Notes: generated by a model not told the origin, from the letters alone. 64,000 nucleotides of DNA from Silene latifolia (GCF_048544455.1 NC_133537.1:70713634-70777633), one strand, 5' to 3'. Shown: positions 1 through 10,312, counted from the first letter of the stretch. A program made the numbers and translations.

Positions 1-395
1 TGAGACAAGTTTCGTATTCTGCAGCATTATTTGTCACCTCGAAGTCGAGTTTGACAGAGATTGGTGTATGCTCGCCTTCAGGAGAAATGAGCAACACTCC
101 TATTACAAATCCTCTTAAGTTTGATGCTCCATCGAAGTAAAGGTCCCAGGAGTCTACATCAGTTTGGAGTATATCCTCGTCTGGAAATGACGAAATATCT
201 ATTGTTTGTGCATCATTTATGGGATTTTCTGCAAAGAATTCGGCAACGGCGCGCCCTTTTATAAATTTCAGGGGCACGTACTTGAGATCGAACTCTGAGA
301 GCATCAAAGTCCATCTTGCTAATCGTCCTTTGAGAACGGGTTTCTCGAAGAGGTATTTGATTGGATCCATTTTGGAGTATATTTTGACGGAGTAG
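1..395 (-). pseudogene. Tat1 RNase H end and N-terminal half of archaeal-type RNase H (aRNH)
   Basis: Minus-strand translation of about 1-152 gives the aRNH start DLYFDGASNLRGF, then SPEGEHTPISVKL and TNNAAEYE. This supplies the first catalytic Asp and the Glu of the RNase H fold. The remaining Asp residues lie off the window edge. Between 153 and 395 the connection from the first RNase H (the equivalent of the Tat2 segment LSEFDLEFVPFKVIEGR) is readable only by changing frame, with stops. aRNH degrades the RNA of the RNA/DNA hybrid in reverse transcription. In Tat elements it is thought to take over from a degenerate first RNase H. Non-functional here. Confidence 0.75.
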
Positions 396-1553
396 CTAAG
401 CTATGTAATGGCGTAGCTTCTTCGTTGCCCACACAAGAGCGAGGCATGTCTTTTCGAGTTGTGAGTACTTACACTCGTACTCCAAGAACTTCTTACTAAG
501 GTAGTAGATATCCCTTTCTTCTTTTCCTACGGTTTGAGCTAGCATGGCGCCCATGGCTGTTTCCGTCACTGTGAGATACAAACCAAGAGGTTGATCTCGT
601 TGAGGTGGCATGAGCACGGGTGGTTTAGCTAATATCTCCTTGATTCGGTCAAATGCCTTCTGACAGTCATCATCCCACATGGTGTGATCTGTTTTCTTTA
701 GCTTCTTGAAGATAAGTTCACAAATCATGGTGAGTTTCGATATGAATCGACTTATGTATTGTACTTTACCCAGGAATCCTCTGACTTCTTTTTCTGTTTA
801 AGGTTGTGGCATTTCGATCAGAACCTTGATTTTGGAAGGGTCTATTTCTATACCTCGTTGGCTTACGACGTATCCCAGGAGTTTGCCAGATGTTACTCCG
901 AATGCGCACTTCTGAGGATTTAGCCTCATGTTGTACTTTCGTAGCCTTGCGAAAAATTTGCGAAGGTTCGCAATATGCCCTTCTCTATCCTTAGACTTGA
1001 CAATCATGTCGTCTACGTATACCTCAACTTCTTTATGCATCATGTCATGTAGGAGTGTGGTTGCGGTGCGTTGATATGTAGCTCCGGCATTGATTAACCC
1101 AAACGGCATGACCGTATAGCAATAGGTTCCCCATTGAGTGACAAAGGCGGTCTTATGCATGTCTTCTATGGCCATTTTGATTTGGTTATAGCCCGCGTAC
1201 CCATCCATGAAGGATAGTAACGCGTGGTCTGCAATATTGTCCACCAATATGTCGATATGTGGTGGAGGAAGGTCGTCTTTAGGACTTTCTTTGTTTAAGT
1301 CTCTAAAATCAACACAAACACGGATTCTCCCTTCCTTTTTGGGTACAGGTACTGTGTTGGCTACCCAGTCAGAGTACTCGGAAACTTTGATGAATCCAGC
1401 TTTGAATTGCTTATCGACTTCTTCCTTGATCTTGAGAGCCCATTCTGCCCTCATTCGACGAAGCTTCTGATTTACGGGCTTGAAACCTGGCTTAATTGGG
1501 ATTCTATGTTCGCGATGTCCCTGTCGATCCCTGGCATGTCTTTGTAGGACCAA
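396..1553 (-). pseudogene. Tat1 reverse transcriptase and first RNase H
   Basis: The RT block (798-1553) contains KKEGRIRVCVDFRDLN, MPFGLINAGATYQR and the catalytic YVDD motif (VEVYVDDMIVKSKD). It copies element RNA into DNA inside the virus-like particle. A TAA at 798-800 follows MPQP and breaks the link to the next block. That block (396-728) carries the RNase H region with DDDCQKAFDRIKE, YLTVTETAMGAML and SQLEKTCLALVWA. At the first RNase H acidic site the sequence reads ETA, as is common in Tat elements where this domain is degenerate. The frame stops again after RHYIA. The parallel Tat2 gene (29724-31449) is open over the same region, so these stops were acquired by this copy. Confidence 0.88.
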
Positions 1554-2515
1554 GTGAAAACGTCTTTGAACTCGTGTAGGAGGTTTATGAAACTGGCCCT
1601 TCGGTGGGGTTCAGGGTAGTCCTTATCCTAAGTTCTTGGGGTTCTAGTTCGGTTCCTACATTGATGGGTTCGGTTTTCTCTATTACTGGTCCCCCTTCCC
1701 CCTCTTGTAGTATTTCTTTGGCTATATAGGGAGGTATCTCAATTGAGTCTGGGTTTAGGTCATCCTCAGTATCATCGTAAACAGAATTGCACTCAAGATA
1801 ACACAAAGAGTAAGCAGAACCTGATTTATTCATATTAAAGTTTGAGAAAAGTTGAAACAAAGAAGCCATCGATCCGTGGTCGGTGGCGGTAAAGGACGAT
1901 TGTTGGGGCATTTCTCGAACTACTGTTACTATTTGAGACTAAGCTAGGAGAAACAAAGGGAATGGGGATGACGACAGGAGGAGACTCCTTAGTGACCTCT
2001 CTAGACTCTGACTCTGACTCCGACTCTGACTCTGACTCGAATTCATCGTCTTCTGGTTCTCCTTTGAACATCTCTCCTTCTCCAGTGGTGAGCTTGAAGA
2101 GTCTTCTTTCATTGTTGGTCCACTTGATTGACTTTCTCCATCCTTTCTGCTGATTCGCGTTTGTTTCTGTGATTAACGGGGTAGGGTTGAAGTGGTCATC
2201 TTGAAGTATCATAGTAATGATCTCATCCTGCGCGGCTCTAACAAATCTATCTTCCCCAAATAGTAGACTAACAACTTGTTCGTCTAAGCAAGGTGCTTGA
2301 TGAGCTTTGACGGTAGAAACCGTTTCTGGAGGAATGAAGTAGCAATAGTGAAAGATCTCGATTTCGGCTAGCTTCCTTTCGAGATAGTGCCAAGGTTCGG
2401 GAAATCCATGAAAGAATTCTAGACTTCCTTCCTTAACAAAGTATCCATTTAGGGTAGGGAGATAGAGTCGCGTTTGGACTCCTACGTACTTACGGTTTTG
2501 AACTTGAGCAAGCAT
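1554..2515 (-). pseudogene. Tat1 protease-RT linker with a Ser-Glu repeat tract
   Basis: Two overlapping frames (1835-2515 and 1585-1911) together match the protease-RT linker of Tat2. Recognisable shared pieces are TLNGYFVKEGS, CLDEQVVSLLFGED, KLTTGEGEMFKGE, EPINVGTE and PQELRIRTTL. A run of alternating Ser and Glu (about 2015-2045) is encoded by a GACTCT/GACTCC-like repeat on the plus strand and is also present in Tat2. The switch of frame near 1850-1910 shows at least one indel. The function of this linker in Tat polyproteins is not known to me. Confidence 0.7.
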
Positions 2516-2569
2516 CTCGAGAACTTCCTCTTTAGTGGGTTTGTACCCTAGTCCAAGTGGTATTCTTTT

Positions 2570-3316
2570 TTAGTTGCCTTCTTTGTAGGGTGCGAAGGTG
2601 TTTCTTCGGATAGGGTTCAAAGGCATTCCAGGGAAGTATCCCTGGGATTTGAGTATGTGGTTGACCACCAAGTTGGAATAGGGATCGTAGTATAGGGGTG
2701 CCAATTCACTTTCTATGACACTTATGCTTTGAAAGCCCCCATGTTCATATACTGGATCTGCAAGGACTTGATTATTCGACTTCTTTTCAATTATCGCCTT
2801 AATGGGTGACGAAGTGATCGTCACCACTTTGTCATTTAATGGGATCTTGATCTTTTGGTGAAGAGTGGATGTTACTTCTTTGGAAGCGTGAATCCAAGGT
2901 CTTCCCAGAAGTATGTTGAAGGAAGCTTCGATGTCCACTATTTGGAAGTTAAGCTTTCGCTCAATTGGCCTTGTGGCTATTGTTAGGTTAACGAGTCCTA
3001 CGAGCTTTCGTCGTGTACCATCATATGCACGAAAACCTTGATTAGTAGGGGTCCAATCCGACTCTTTCATGCCTAGTTTGTATGCCGTTTTCAGGGGTAT
3101 GACGTTGACCGCGGAACCATCATCTACCAAGGTCATTGGCACATTCTTCTTTAAGCAAATGACGGTGATGTAAAGAGCCAAGTTTTGACTAGCGCCAAAG
3201 GGTGGCAAATCTTCGTCTGAGAAAGTAATAGGATTACTTAGCTTCGGTGATTCTTGGAAGACCAAGTTGACTACATAGTCGGGTGTGGAGTTATGCGCTA
3301 CATTTAGCTTGGCCAA
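2570..3316 (-). pseudogene. Tat1 aspartic protease domain
   Basis: A 248-codon open stretch with the retropepsin-like signature VDDGSAVNVIPL (normally an Asp-x-Gly-Ser loop) and the second hallmark FNILLGRPWIHA, the ILG motif before the C-terminal strand. Upstream SDEDLPPFG matches the same place in Tat2 (SDEDIPPFG), so the two elements are collinear. The protease would cleave the Gag-Pol polyprotein during particle maturation. The frame ends in TAG just after PYKEGN, at 2570. The same region of Tat2 continues into the linker, so the stop is a lesion. Confidence 0.82.
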
Positions 3317-5138
3317 AGCTTGCAGTAAAGCTTGGGGATGTGGGAACGAGCTTGCTACTAATTGCCAGACTTAAAGATCAGCCTTTGTCTTCTGTAATTG
3401 CTTGAGAAAATGATCAGTGGAGTCATCTTCGTTATCGTTTGGTGTGACAACGTTGGTTAGACCATTTTGAGTAGTACTGATATGGACGCCCCGAACGGGT
3501 TAGGTGGTCCACATCTTGGTCTTCACCATTTTGGACTATTTCCTTGACTAGGGAGTGTTCAATGAGATACTCGTCTTCATCATCATCGGCCCATACTCCA
3601 TTGATCGTAGCTAGTTTCCTCATTCTCATGATCTCGTCTTCTAGTCGTGTGATTTGGTCGACTAGTTTGTCAACCACGGCGACTATTTCTTGCATAGTGG
3701 CATTTTGAGAAAAGATTAATGGCGCATGTTCTTTGGGTGTCGCATTGGGGTCATGTAAAGTTGTCACCATGTTTTCTAATTCCCAAACTTGCCTATCCAC
3801 ACTTCTTGCCCATGTAATGAAGCCGGTGATGGTAGGGGAAATGGTAGAGTAGAACCCTTCATTCTCGATTGCGTGGATTTCATTTTCAACTGGAGAAATG
3901 AGGTGTGAACAATCTAAGGTAGATTCTTCACTTGTGATCACTAAAATTCCAAGAGGATTCTGAGTGTTGTTGGGCTTACCTCCCGGCGGTATTGGTAGTC
4001 GACCATCCTGTATCATGTCTTGAAGCACATTTTTCAATTTGTAGCATTTTTCTGTATCGTGCCCCTTACCCCTATGATATTCACAGTATGAGTTCTCGTC
4101 CCAGAACTTGGACTTCTTTTCAGGTTCGGGAGTAGGTCCTATGGTTGGAGTTTGCCTTGTTTCATTAGCCGTTTTAGAGCATTGGAGTATGTGTCACCAA
4201 GATTTGTAAATTTCCTTGGTGGGGCACTCTTCTTGGATGGCTCGAGGAGGTTAAGTTCATCGGTCTTGCTAGTGGAGCTGTAAGAACGACTTGTTGAGCC
4301 TTGATATCCTCGACCTACCGTTTTGGACAAGAGCCCTTTACGGATGTCTTTTTCGATCCTTGTTCCTAGTACGGTTAAGTCCTTCTTCCTAGTATGGTTA
4401 AGTCCTTGAAAGTTTTAATGTTTTCTCCACAAGGGTAGCCTCATCCGGGCATTCAACTAGTTGGGTACTAGTCTTCCTCCACCTACTTAGGAAGTCGGTG
4501 GAACCTTCTTTGTCATTTTGGGTAAGAACCTCTAGAATGCGCATGTTAACTTGGATCTCAGCATAATCCGCATATTGCTTAGCAAACTCGATCGCGGCAT
4601 CTTCCCAAGTAGCGATCTTCTTGTGTTCCAGGGAGTAGAACCATTGCTTTGGGATGGTGTCAAGAGATGAAGGAAAGATCCTTAAGAACATCTCGGGTTT
4701 GATGCCTTTGATAGACATGTAATCCTTGAAGGCACGGATATGGTTCAAAGGGTTCTCATGCCCCTTGAATTAAGGGATATCCGTCATGTTGAAGTTTGTT
4801 GGAAACTTGGAATTTACGGCCTCATACTTGCGATTATTCTCCCTATAATTGTCATCCCCTTTGAGATACATCAATTGCTCCTCTAAGTATTGGAGTCGTT
4901 TTTCAGCTGCAGTCACACCCATGGGAGGGCTATCGTCCCTAAAGTCGTTCACGAAGTCATCAACGACTTCACTTTCTCGAGGAGGAATCCTTGTTTCTAC
5001 GGTATAAATCCGGCCCTCGATGGTGTCGAGGCAATCATGCACTTGGTCTTGAGTAACTTGGATTTGAGCCAGCGCGGCTAGGATTCGATCATTACTATCT
5101 TGGAGTTGATTGAAGTTCGCGTCGCTTGTTTCAGGCAT
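3317..5138 (-). pseudogene. Tat1 gag (capsid/nucocapsid-like), multiply broken
   Basis: Gag starts at Met 5138 (MPETSDANFNQLQDS) about 770 bp after the primer site and encodes the particle protein. A coiled-coil-like N-terminus (AAEKRLQYLEEQLMYLK) is followed by the retrotransposon gag core (RAFKDYMSIKG, FPSSLDTIPKQWFYSL, EDAAIEFAKQYAD). Downstream a zinc-knuckle-like box, C-x2-H-x4-H-x4-C, is readable near 4045-4085 just before KLKNVLQDMI. Lesions: TAA at 4770-4772, at the same codon as a stop in Tat2; loss of the segment equivalent to Tat2 VEKFVNNLRPVYA; a 23-bp tandem duplication at 4365-4410; and a one-base loss near 4137. The last open part (3432-4037) ends with the conserved HLTRSGRPY. 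Confidence 0.85.
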
Positions 5139-5906
5139 CTTGGAGACTGGATAAGAGATCGACTACGAATCAAAACACGATCGACCATTCTAGCACACTT
5201 ACTAAGAAAGAAAAGTTTTGACTCGTGAAGTGGGTGTGTGCCACTTGTGTCAGTGAGCTTTTGAAGAAATGACCAAGTTTGAAAATGTGTGTCCTAGTCA
5301 ACTATAGTGTAGTTGTAGGAGTGGCCTCGAAGTGAGGTTTTGAAATGGGCTTGGGCCCGAAATTTGAGTCGACAGAGTTTCCACTTGATTTTGCGCTAAT
5401 AATGGGCCTTTTTCGAAATTTACACTTTAAAAGTGGTTTTGATTTTACCAAAATCGTCATGGTTTTGTTTAGAAATGGTGATCACGTAAGGTACAAACAT
5501 TTATACAAGCATTATAACGGGATGCTGAGTGCATTTAAAAGGGTTTTGGTTTAAAGGGTGGGTTGCCATACCAAACAATCAAACCCGAAGTCTATGGAGA
5601 GGCTCGTACCAAACAAGAGTATGTAAGGCCGATTCCTAGTCCATTTCCTCAAGTAGTGAAGGTCCTTGATACAAACAAGAGTAAGAATCATGGTATGGAT
5701 GACGTCAATCGCTATCCATCCTTAGGCCCAAATAAGAATTAGGACCGTTTAGACGGGATGATTGGTCGAATGGGTTGGGTTGGGCCTAGAAAGGCCGTAT
5801 GAAACGATCTAGGAAGACCGAGTTATGAAAACCGACAATTGTCTTGTACAAACTATTCCCTAACCTTGTTCAAGTTTCACCCTTTTGGCTACACGTAAGT
5901 GTATTA
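5139..5906 (-). other. Tat1 5' leader between primer site and gag
   Basis: This 768-bp stretch lies between the primer-binding site and the gag start. It has no convincing ORF. Short text such as the rearranged gacgtcaat and accaaacaa boxes resembles the leader of Tat2 (44150-44440), but it lacks Tat2's 60-bp tandem array. It is expected to be untranslated leader with packaging signals; none can be pinpointed. Confidence 0.6.
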
Positions 5907-5924
5907 TCCCCAGCGGAGTCGCCA
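5907..5924 (-). other. Tat1 primer-binding site
   Basis: On the minus strand the 18-mer TGGCGACTCCGCTGGGGA follows the LTR end by three bases, the standard place for a tRNA primer site. The complementary plus-strand sequence ends in CCA like a mature tRNA. Tat2 has the same site with one difference. I do not assign the tRNA species with certainty. Confidence 0.8.
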
Positions 5925-5927
5925 AAC

Positions 5928-8295
5928 TGTGGACATGGGGCCAGGGGGGCGTTTGGGAAACAAGCGTTTGCATTTGCGGAGTCGCCACCAGTTTTTATGG
6001 GAAATTGGAACCGTTCGAATACCTCGTGTCATGTCAAGACACAAAGTAGTGACATGAACACCAAGAACTCGTTACCCTTAGCATTCTATGTCTAGAATGA
6101 CTCTCGTGGATGCCAATGAACACGGATGTTCACAGAGATCTGGAGTAAGGGGTGAGGGTACGTATTAGGAAGCTCTTTTGATCGAACACCTAATCCCGCC
6201 CGCCTCGATAGCGGCCTCTACTAATGATTAGGGAAGTTATTCGTACTCGATATATCATCGATTATATGCATGCAATGCAACATCCAAGTTTTAATCGTAA
6301 CATGTGAAGATTAACTAAGTCGGTTATCACGTAATTTAGCATACAATTGGGTCAAAGTAGGAATTTAAGATTCAATTACATGTGAAAACATACAAATGAT
6401 ACAACATAAATACAATAAAATACAATACAATAATTACATCGGGTTCAATTGATTTATGTCGAAAATACTCCTAAAACGGATAATTTGAGAAAAAGAATAA
6501 AAGAGTGAATCAACGAACAAGAATTAGGCGATAATACGATTAATAGTTAATTATACGTAAGCTAATTAAACTAGGTCAAGGCAGAACGGAAGTTCAGAGG
6601 CAGAAATCAACCTGGAACAGGCGCAGCAGGACTGCGCCCTTTGGAAGAGGCGCAGCAGATGCTGCGTCTGTTCCAAAGGTGAGTTCTGGCTGTGAAGCCG
6701 GAACTGCAAATCGTTAATGTTAATTGATAATTTTAAGGATTTAGTTATGATATTAAACTCGGATGTAAGTGATTTAATGGATTAATTACATATGAATGAG
6801 TCGTAAAAGCAATAAAACATGGATGAGACGAATACGAACGAATTATTTACATGGATGAAAGATTGATTAGTGACATAGGTGAACTAAATAGGTTAAACAC
6901 GACAAATTAATGACGAACTAATGACGAATATACCAAAGATCGAATTCCAGAAACTCAATATGAACCAATCGAATTTCTACAACCCGGATTGAGTTTAAAA
7001 ACGAAAACCCGCAAATATTGGATTACAAGGGATTTAAGTCGAATTTAATGATTAATTAGACGTATTAATGATGTTTAAACAATATACATGTGAAATTATT
7101 GTGATTGTACGTCAAATAATTGAAGGATAAACGAAAACAAAAAAAAGAAAACGAATTTACAGAGGATGATGGAAGAAGAAAGGAAGCAAGAACTGCGGCA
7201 GCCTCACGAAGAGGCGCAGCAGATACTGCGCTCCTTCGAAGAGGCGCAACAGTTGCTGCGTCCTTTTTCGACGGTTATGTTCTGGTAATCCGTAAATAGG
7301 GCTTTAAAGCACGGTTTTAGAAATCGGTTTTAACAAGTATTTTCGACATAAACCTTACATTAATGATACAAAAAGTAAATAACAATAAATAAAAGAGAGA
7401 TTTACACCCTCAGACTTACATGTTTGACGAAACGAGATGAACTAAGTTTATGATTAGTGATGCTCGACCCGAATGTAACGAAAGTGCCCTTGTAAGAGGA
7501 AAACGATTAAGATTAGTTAAGTTGATTGATGTGGAGTTGGTCAAATTGGTCGACATGCAAACGAGGCTGGTACTCAGAAGGATCCGAGCTTACGTGGTCG
7601 AATGTTCAAGCACGTAGACGCCAAAAAGTAAGAACGTGGTCTAGAATGCAAAGGGAGAAGAGAAGGGCGGACACTCGCGTGAGAAATATGAGGAGCGAAG
7701 GCTCCTATTTATACTAATCACGAGAAGGAATAGGGTTTTCGGAGAGACTTTGGAAGTGAATCTCGAAAAGATATGAAAAAGATAAGAAAAATACGCAGAA
7801 AAGGACATGGGAAGAGGCGCAGCAGTCACTGCGTCTCTTGGAAGAGGCGCAGCACCTGCTGCGTCTGTTCCCAAGTGGTTTCCTCCTGCGGAAGAAAGAT
7901 TTCCGTGTTTGGTTTATGGAATGACGGGATAATCTTATTTTCCTTAATATTTTGTATGAATATTACGGGAAATTGTTTACCAAAGAATAAAAGATTGTGA
8001 AAGATTTATAAAATATGGAATAGAAATATCCGAAACATTCCAGAACATTCTGACTCGAGATTTAGCGGTTATCAGAAAATGAAGACGGTTTTAGGCCCGG
8101 ACTCCAAATGTACTCTAATTACTGTCAAAACGACCGTATCGGTGCATAGACGACAATTAAGAGGTAGACATAAGTGTTTGAGCAATCACTTGACGATAAA
8201 CTTACGAACTGTGACAAATCGTTCCACGTTCCAAACATGCGGTCTAATCATCACCAGGTGGTTTGCAGGAGGTGCAGAAATGAGGTATCTATACG
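5928..8295 (-). repeat. Tat1 5' LTR (2,368 bp)
   Basis: On the plus strand it starts TGTGGACATGG next to the primer site and ends at the junction with Tat2 aRNH. The outer terminus reads ACG where ACA is expected (a TG...CA end with one change); the sequence just inside, GGTATCTATAC, matches the Tat2 LTR end GGTATCTACAC. The same family recurs at 61954-64000. Three GC-rich inverted-repeat clusters (6615-6675, 7208-7265, 7811-7868) stand out from AT-rich surroundings. A TATA box lies at 7706-7713 on the minus strand. ORFs inside are not gene-like. Confidence 0.88.
7706..7713 (-). promoter_or_regulatory. Tat1 LTR TATA box
   Basis: Minus-strand TATAAATA, about 590 bp inside the outer LTR end. 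A paired GC-rich inverted repeat begins about 100 bp upstream (7811-7868). The Tat3 LTR has the same box at 63784-63791 in the same context. Confidence 0.65.
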
Positions 8296-8694
8296 TTGTC
8301 GATGGCACAAATGTGAGCTGGCTCGCTCCTTCTCTCGACACATAGGGGCATCGATGTCATGTCGTCGGGTATATTGACGAGTGCGACAAGGTTTGCCAGG
8401 GCATCAACAAATTGATTTTCCTCTCGTGGCAAGTGAAAGTAGCCGACTTGGTCGAAGAACTCGGCCTCTTGATTGATTTTCGCTCGGTAGGGAGCTAAGC
8501 TGTCACTTCGGATATTCCGTGATCTGGACACCTGATTGATGATGAGCGAGGAATCGCCGTGGACCCTCAGTCTCTTGATGCCAAGTGTGATGGCTGCTTG
8601 TAGGCCGATGAGGCATGCTTCATATTCAGCGGCATTGTTGGTGACGACATAGTCTAGTTTGACCGAGATTGGAAGATGTTCTCCCTCTGATGAT
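8296..8694 (-). pseudogene. Tat2 aRNH, C-terminal part
   Basis: The translation reads SEGEHLPISVKLDYVV, TNNAAEYEACLIGLQAA, RVHGDSSLIINQV and REENQFVDALANLV. These hold the Glu and the second and third catalytic Asp residues of the archaeal-type RNase H. The first Asp is in the block at 17113-17468, separated by Athila1. The frame continues past DALANLV to EPAHICAID, where Tat1 begins. No stop lies in this block, so the domain was probably intact when Athila1 inserted. This is inference from an open frame only. Confidence 0.85.
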
Positions 8695-8978
8695 TGATGC
8701 GTGTCTTTTATATGATGTTTTACATCCCATTTTACACGCATTTTAGAGCTCATTTGTGTAGTTTAAGCTACCATTTCCCCCATTTTCGTCTACTTTCGTG
8801 TTTTTGTACTTTATTGCAGAAATGTGAAGAATTCAACGGAAATAGAGCTAAATCCGTCCCCGACTATTCTGCATTGCAATTGACGTGAATTATTCACTTA
8901 AGGAACGAGCTTGGTGCGCATTTCAAAACCCAAAAGACAAATCCACGAGATTATAGAAGTCAAGTAGCAGCTCAAGCA

Positions 8979-9080
8979 GTCGATCGACCACTACCATCAG
9001 TCGATCGACCAACCTGCGGGTTCCAGAAGCTACTGTACACTGAAGAGCAGTCGATCGACCGCCATGCTTAGTCGATCGAC
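8979..9080 (+). repeat. Four-palindrome module upstream of the Athila1 TATA box
   Basis: GTCGATCGAC occurs at 8979, 9000, 9050 and 9071, i.e. start spacings 21, 50 and 21 bp. Between the pairs is the block CTGCGGGTTCCAGAAGCTAC. Each decamer is a perfect palindrome, so each pair can also fold as a 10-bp stem with an 11-nt loop. The same module occurs at 15900-16001 in the 3' LTR, and in changed form at 11898-11996 and 13631-13732. Confidence 0.9.
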
Positions 9081-9170
9081 CAAGCCGCTATCCCAGACGA
9101 GAATTAAAAGATCGAGGAACTTGAAGCCCATTGAGTTTAGGTTTTGATAATAAGTGTTACGTATGTTTGC

Positions 9171-9177
9171 TATATAA
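9171..9177 (+). promoter_or_regulatory. Athila1 LTR TATA box
   Basis: TATATAA in TTTGCTATATAACGTAAC, repeated in the 3' LTR at 16092-16098. It lies 91 bp after the last palindrome of the upstream module. A transcription start about 30 bp downstream is expected but not shown. Confidence 0.6.
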
Positions 9178-9570
9178 CGTAACTGAGAACACCAGTTTTA
9201 GGGATCCGATTTTTATCTAAGTTTTACACAGTAACATTCAGTTTTTATTAGGGTTCGGAATATTGTTTTAGCATTGGAATTTCGTTCTTATTCTTAATCA
9301 TTCCTCTGCAATCTCGGTATTGTTCTGCCTTATTTCGATTCACTCTTATTTCGTTATTAGTATAGAATTGCTAGTTAGGTTCCCAAAACCGTTTTATTGT
9401 TGCATGTTAATTATTTATCTTACCGCTTTAATTATGAATTCAGTCCTTTTATGCCCTAGTTTTATTGTTGTTATCACCCTCAGCATGAGTAGCTAAATTA
9501 ATTGTGCTAGGATGTAGGGGAATTATAGCATAGGCGGCGTAGTATTAATTTGGACTGAAATCGCGTGTCA

Positions 9571-9601
9571 GTCGATCGACTGCTATACCTGGTCGATCGA
9601 C
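9571..9601 (+). repeat. Two-palindrome module in the Athila1 LTR
   Basis: GTCGATCGAC at 9571 and 9592, spacing 21 bp, in the transcribed part of the LTR. The 3' LTR copy is at 16492 and 16513, again 21 bp apart. Confidence 0.88.
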
Positions 9602-10195
9602 TGACCACGTGAGGTTACCTTTCGTTTTAATTGATTTTAATGTTGTATTTAACGAATCGAATGCATGCGACCAGTTAGATGCTTAATTTATGACTGACCC
9701 ATTAGATCGAAAGATAGGGAAATTTGTTAGATCACCAATTAAAATGACTAAACTGTGCTAAGATCGAAAGATAGGTAAAGTTTAATTATTAGTCACTTTT
9801 CAGGACGAGAGTCAGTATTAGTGATATTAGGGACTTATAGCGAGATCGAAAGATGTTATCTGTAAAGAGTGGACCGAGAGGACCTCTTGTTTTCCCGCCT
9901 CACATGTGTTCGATTTAGACCTGTTTAGTATGCTGCCACCGAAGCTATGACGAACTGACCATCCTAGTACCCCTTTTATACTTGATTTCATTTGTTTGCT
10001 TAGTTTACTTTATTTTATTGCTCATTAGCTATAGACCAATTCAATCAAACCCCCACCTTATTGTTACCTTAGACCGAATTTAAACAACTAGAAATTACGT
10101 CTGCCTCTCTGTGGTTCGACCCGACTGCCACTAGCTATAGTTATAGTTGGAGATTATAAATTTATTTTTGACACCTCACGACGGGTATCAAATTT

Positions 10196-10213
10196 TGGTG
10201 CCGTTGCCGGGGA
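10196..10213 (+). other. Athila1 primer-binding site, tRNA-Asp type
   Basis: TGGTGCCGTTGCCGGGGA starts five bases after the LTR. Athila elements are known to use a tRNA-Asp primer site reading TGGCGCCGTTGCCGGGGA; this copy differs only at the fourth base. Confidence 0.88.
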
Positions 10214-10312
10214 GGCAATTGTTCTAATTTTTAGTTGTTTTAATTTAGTCTTTCTTTAGTTTAAGGGACTTCCGTTCCTTAATTTCTTATATTCTTTTTG
10301 TAGTTTCTTCTT

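Larger units (their letters stand above)
1..8295 (-). mobile_element. Tat-lineage Ty3/gypsy retrotransposon, 5' portion (Tat1)
   Basis: Read on the minus strand the order is LTR (5928-8295), primer site (5907-5924), leader, gag, aspartic protease, reverse transcriptase, RNase H, and the start of a second archaeal-type RNase H cut by the window edge. A doubled RNase H is a known mark of the Tat lineage (Ogre, Retand and relatives). The copy is dead: gag, the linker and pol carry stops, frameshifts and a small tandem duplication. Its outer LTR edge at 8295 directly abuts the aRNH reading frame of Tat2, so it is nested in Tat2. Integrase and the 3' LTR lie left of the window, so the target-site duplication (candidate ttgtc at 8296-8300) cannot be confirmed. 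Confidence 0.9.
8695..10190 (+). repeat. Athila1 5' LTR (1,496 bp)
   Basis: Bounded by TGATGCGTG and GGGTATCA. The TATA box is at 9171-9177. Immediately upstream lies a four-palindrome module (8979-9080) and downstream a two-palindrome module (9571-9601). Short boxes reading AGATCGAAAGAT recur at about 9704, 9762 and 9842. The copy at 15616-17112 aligns along its whole length. Confidence 0.93.

Noticed and set aside
8979..9080. Regularly spaced palindromes looking like a CRISPR array
   Set aside because: Repeats are only 10 bp, spacers are similar between modules, the spacing alternates 21 and 50, and they lie inside a plant retrotransposon LTR with no cas genes.
10196..10213. tRNA genes near the primer-binding sites
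   Set aside because: Only 12-18 bp complementary to tRNA 3' ends are present; no cloverleaf can be drawn.
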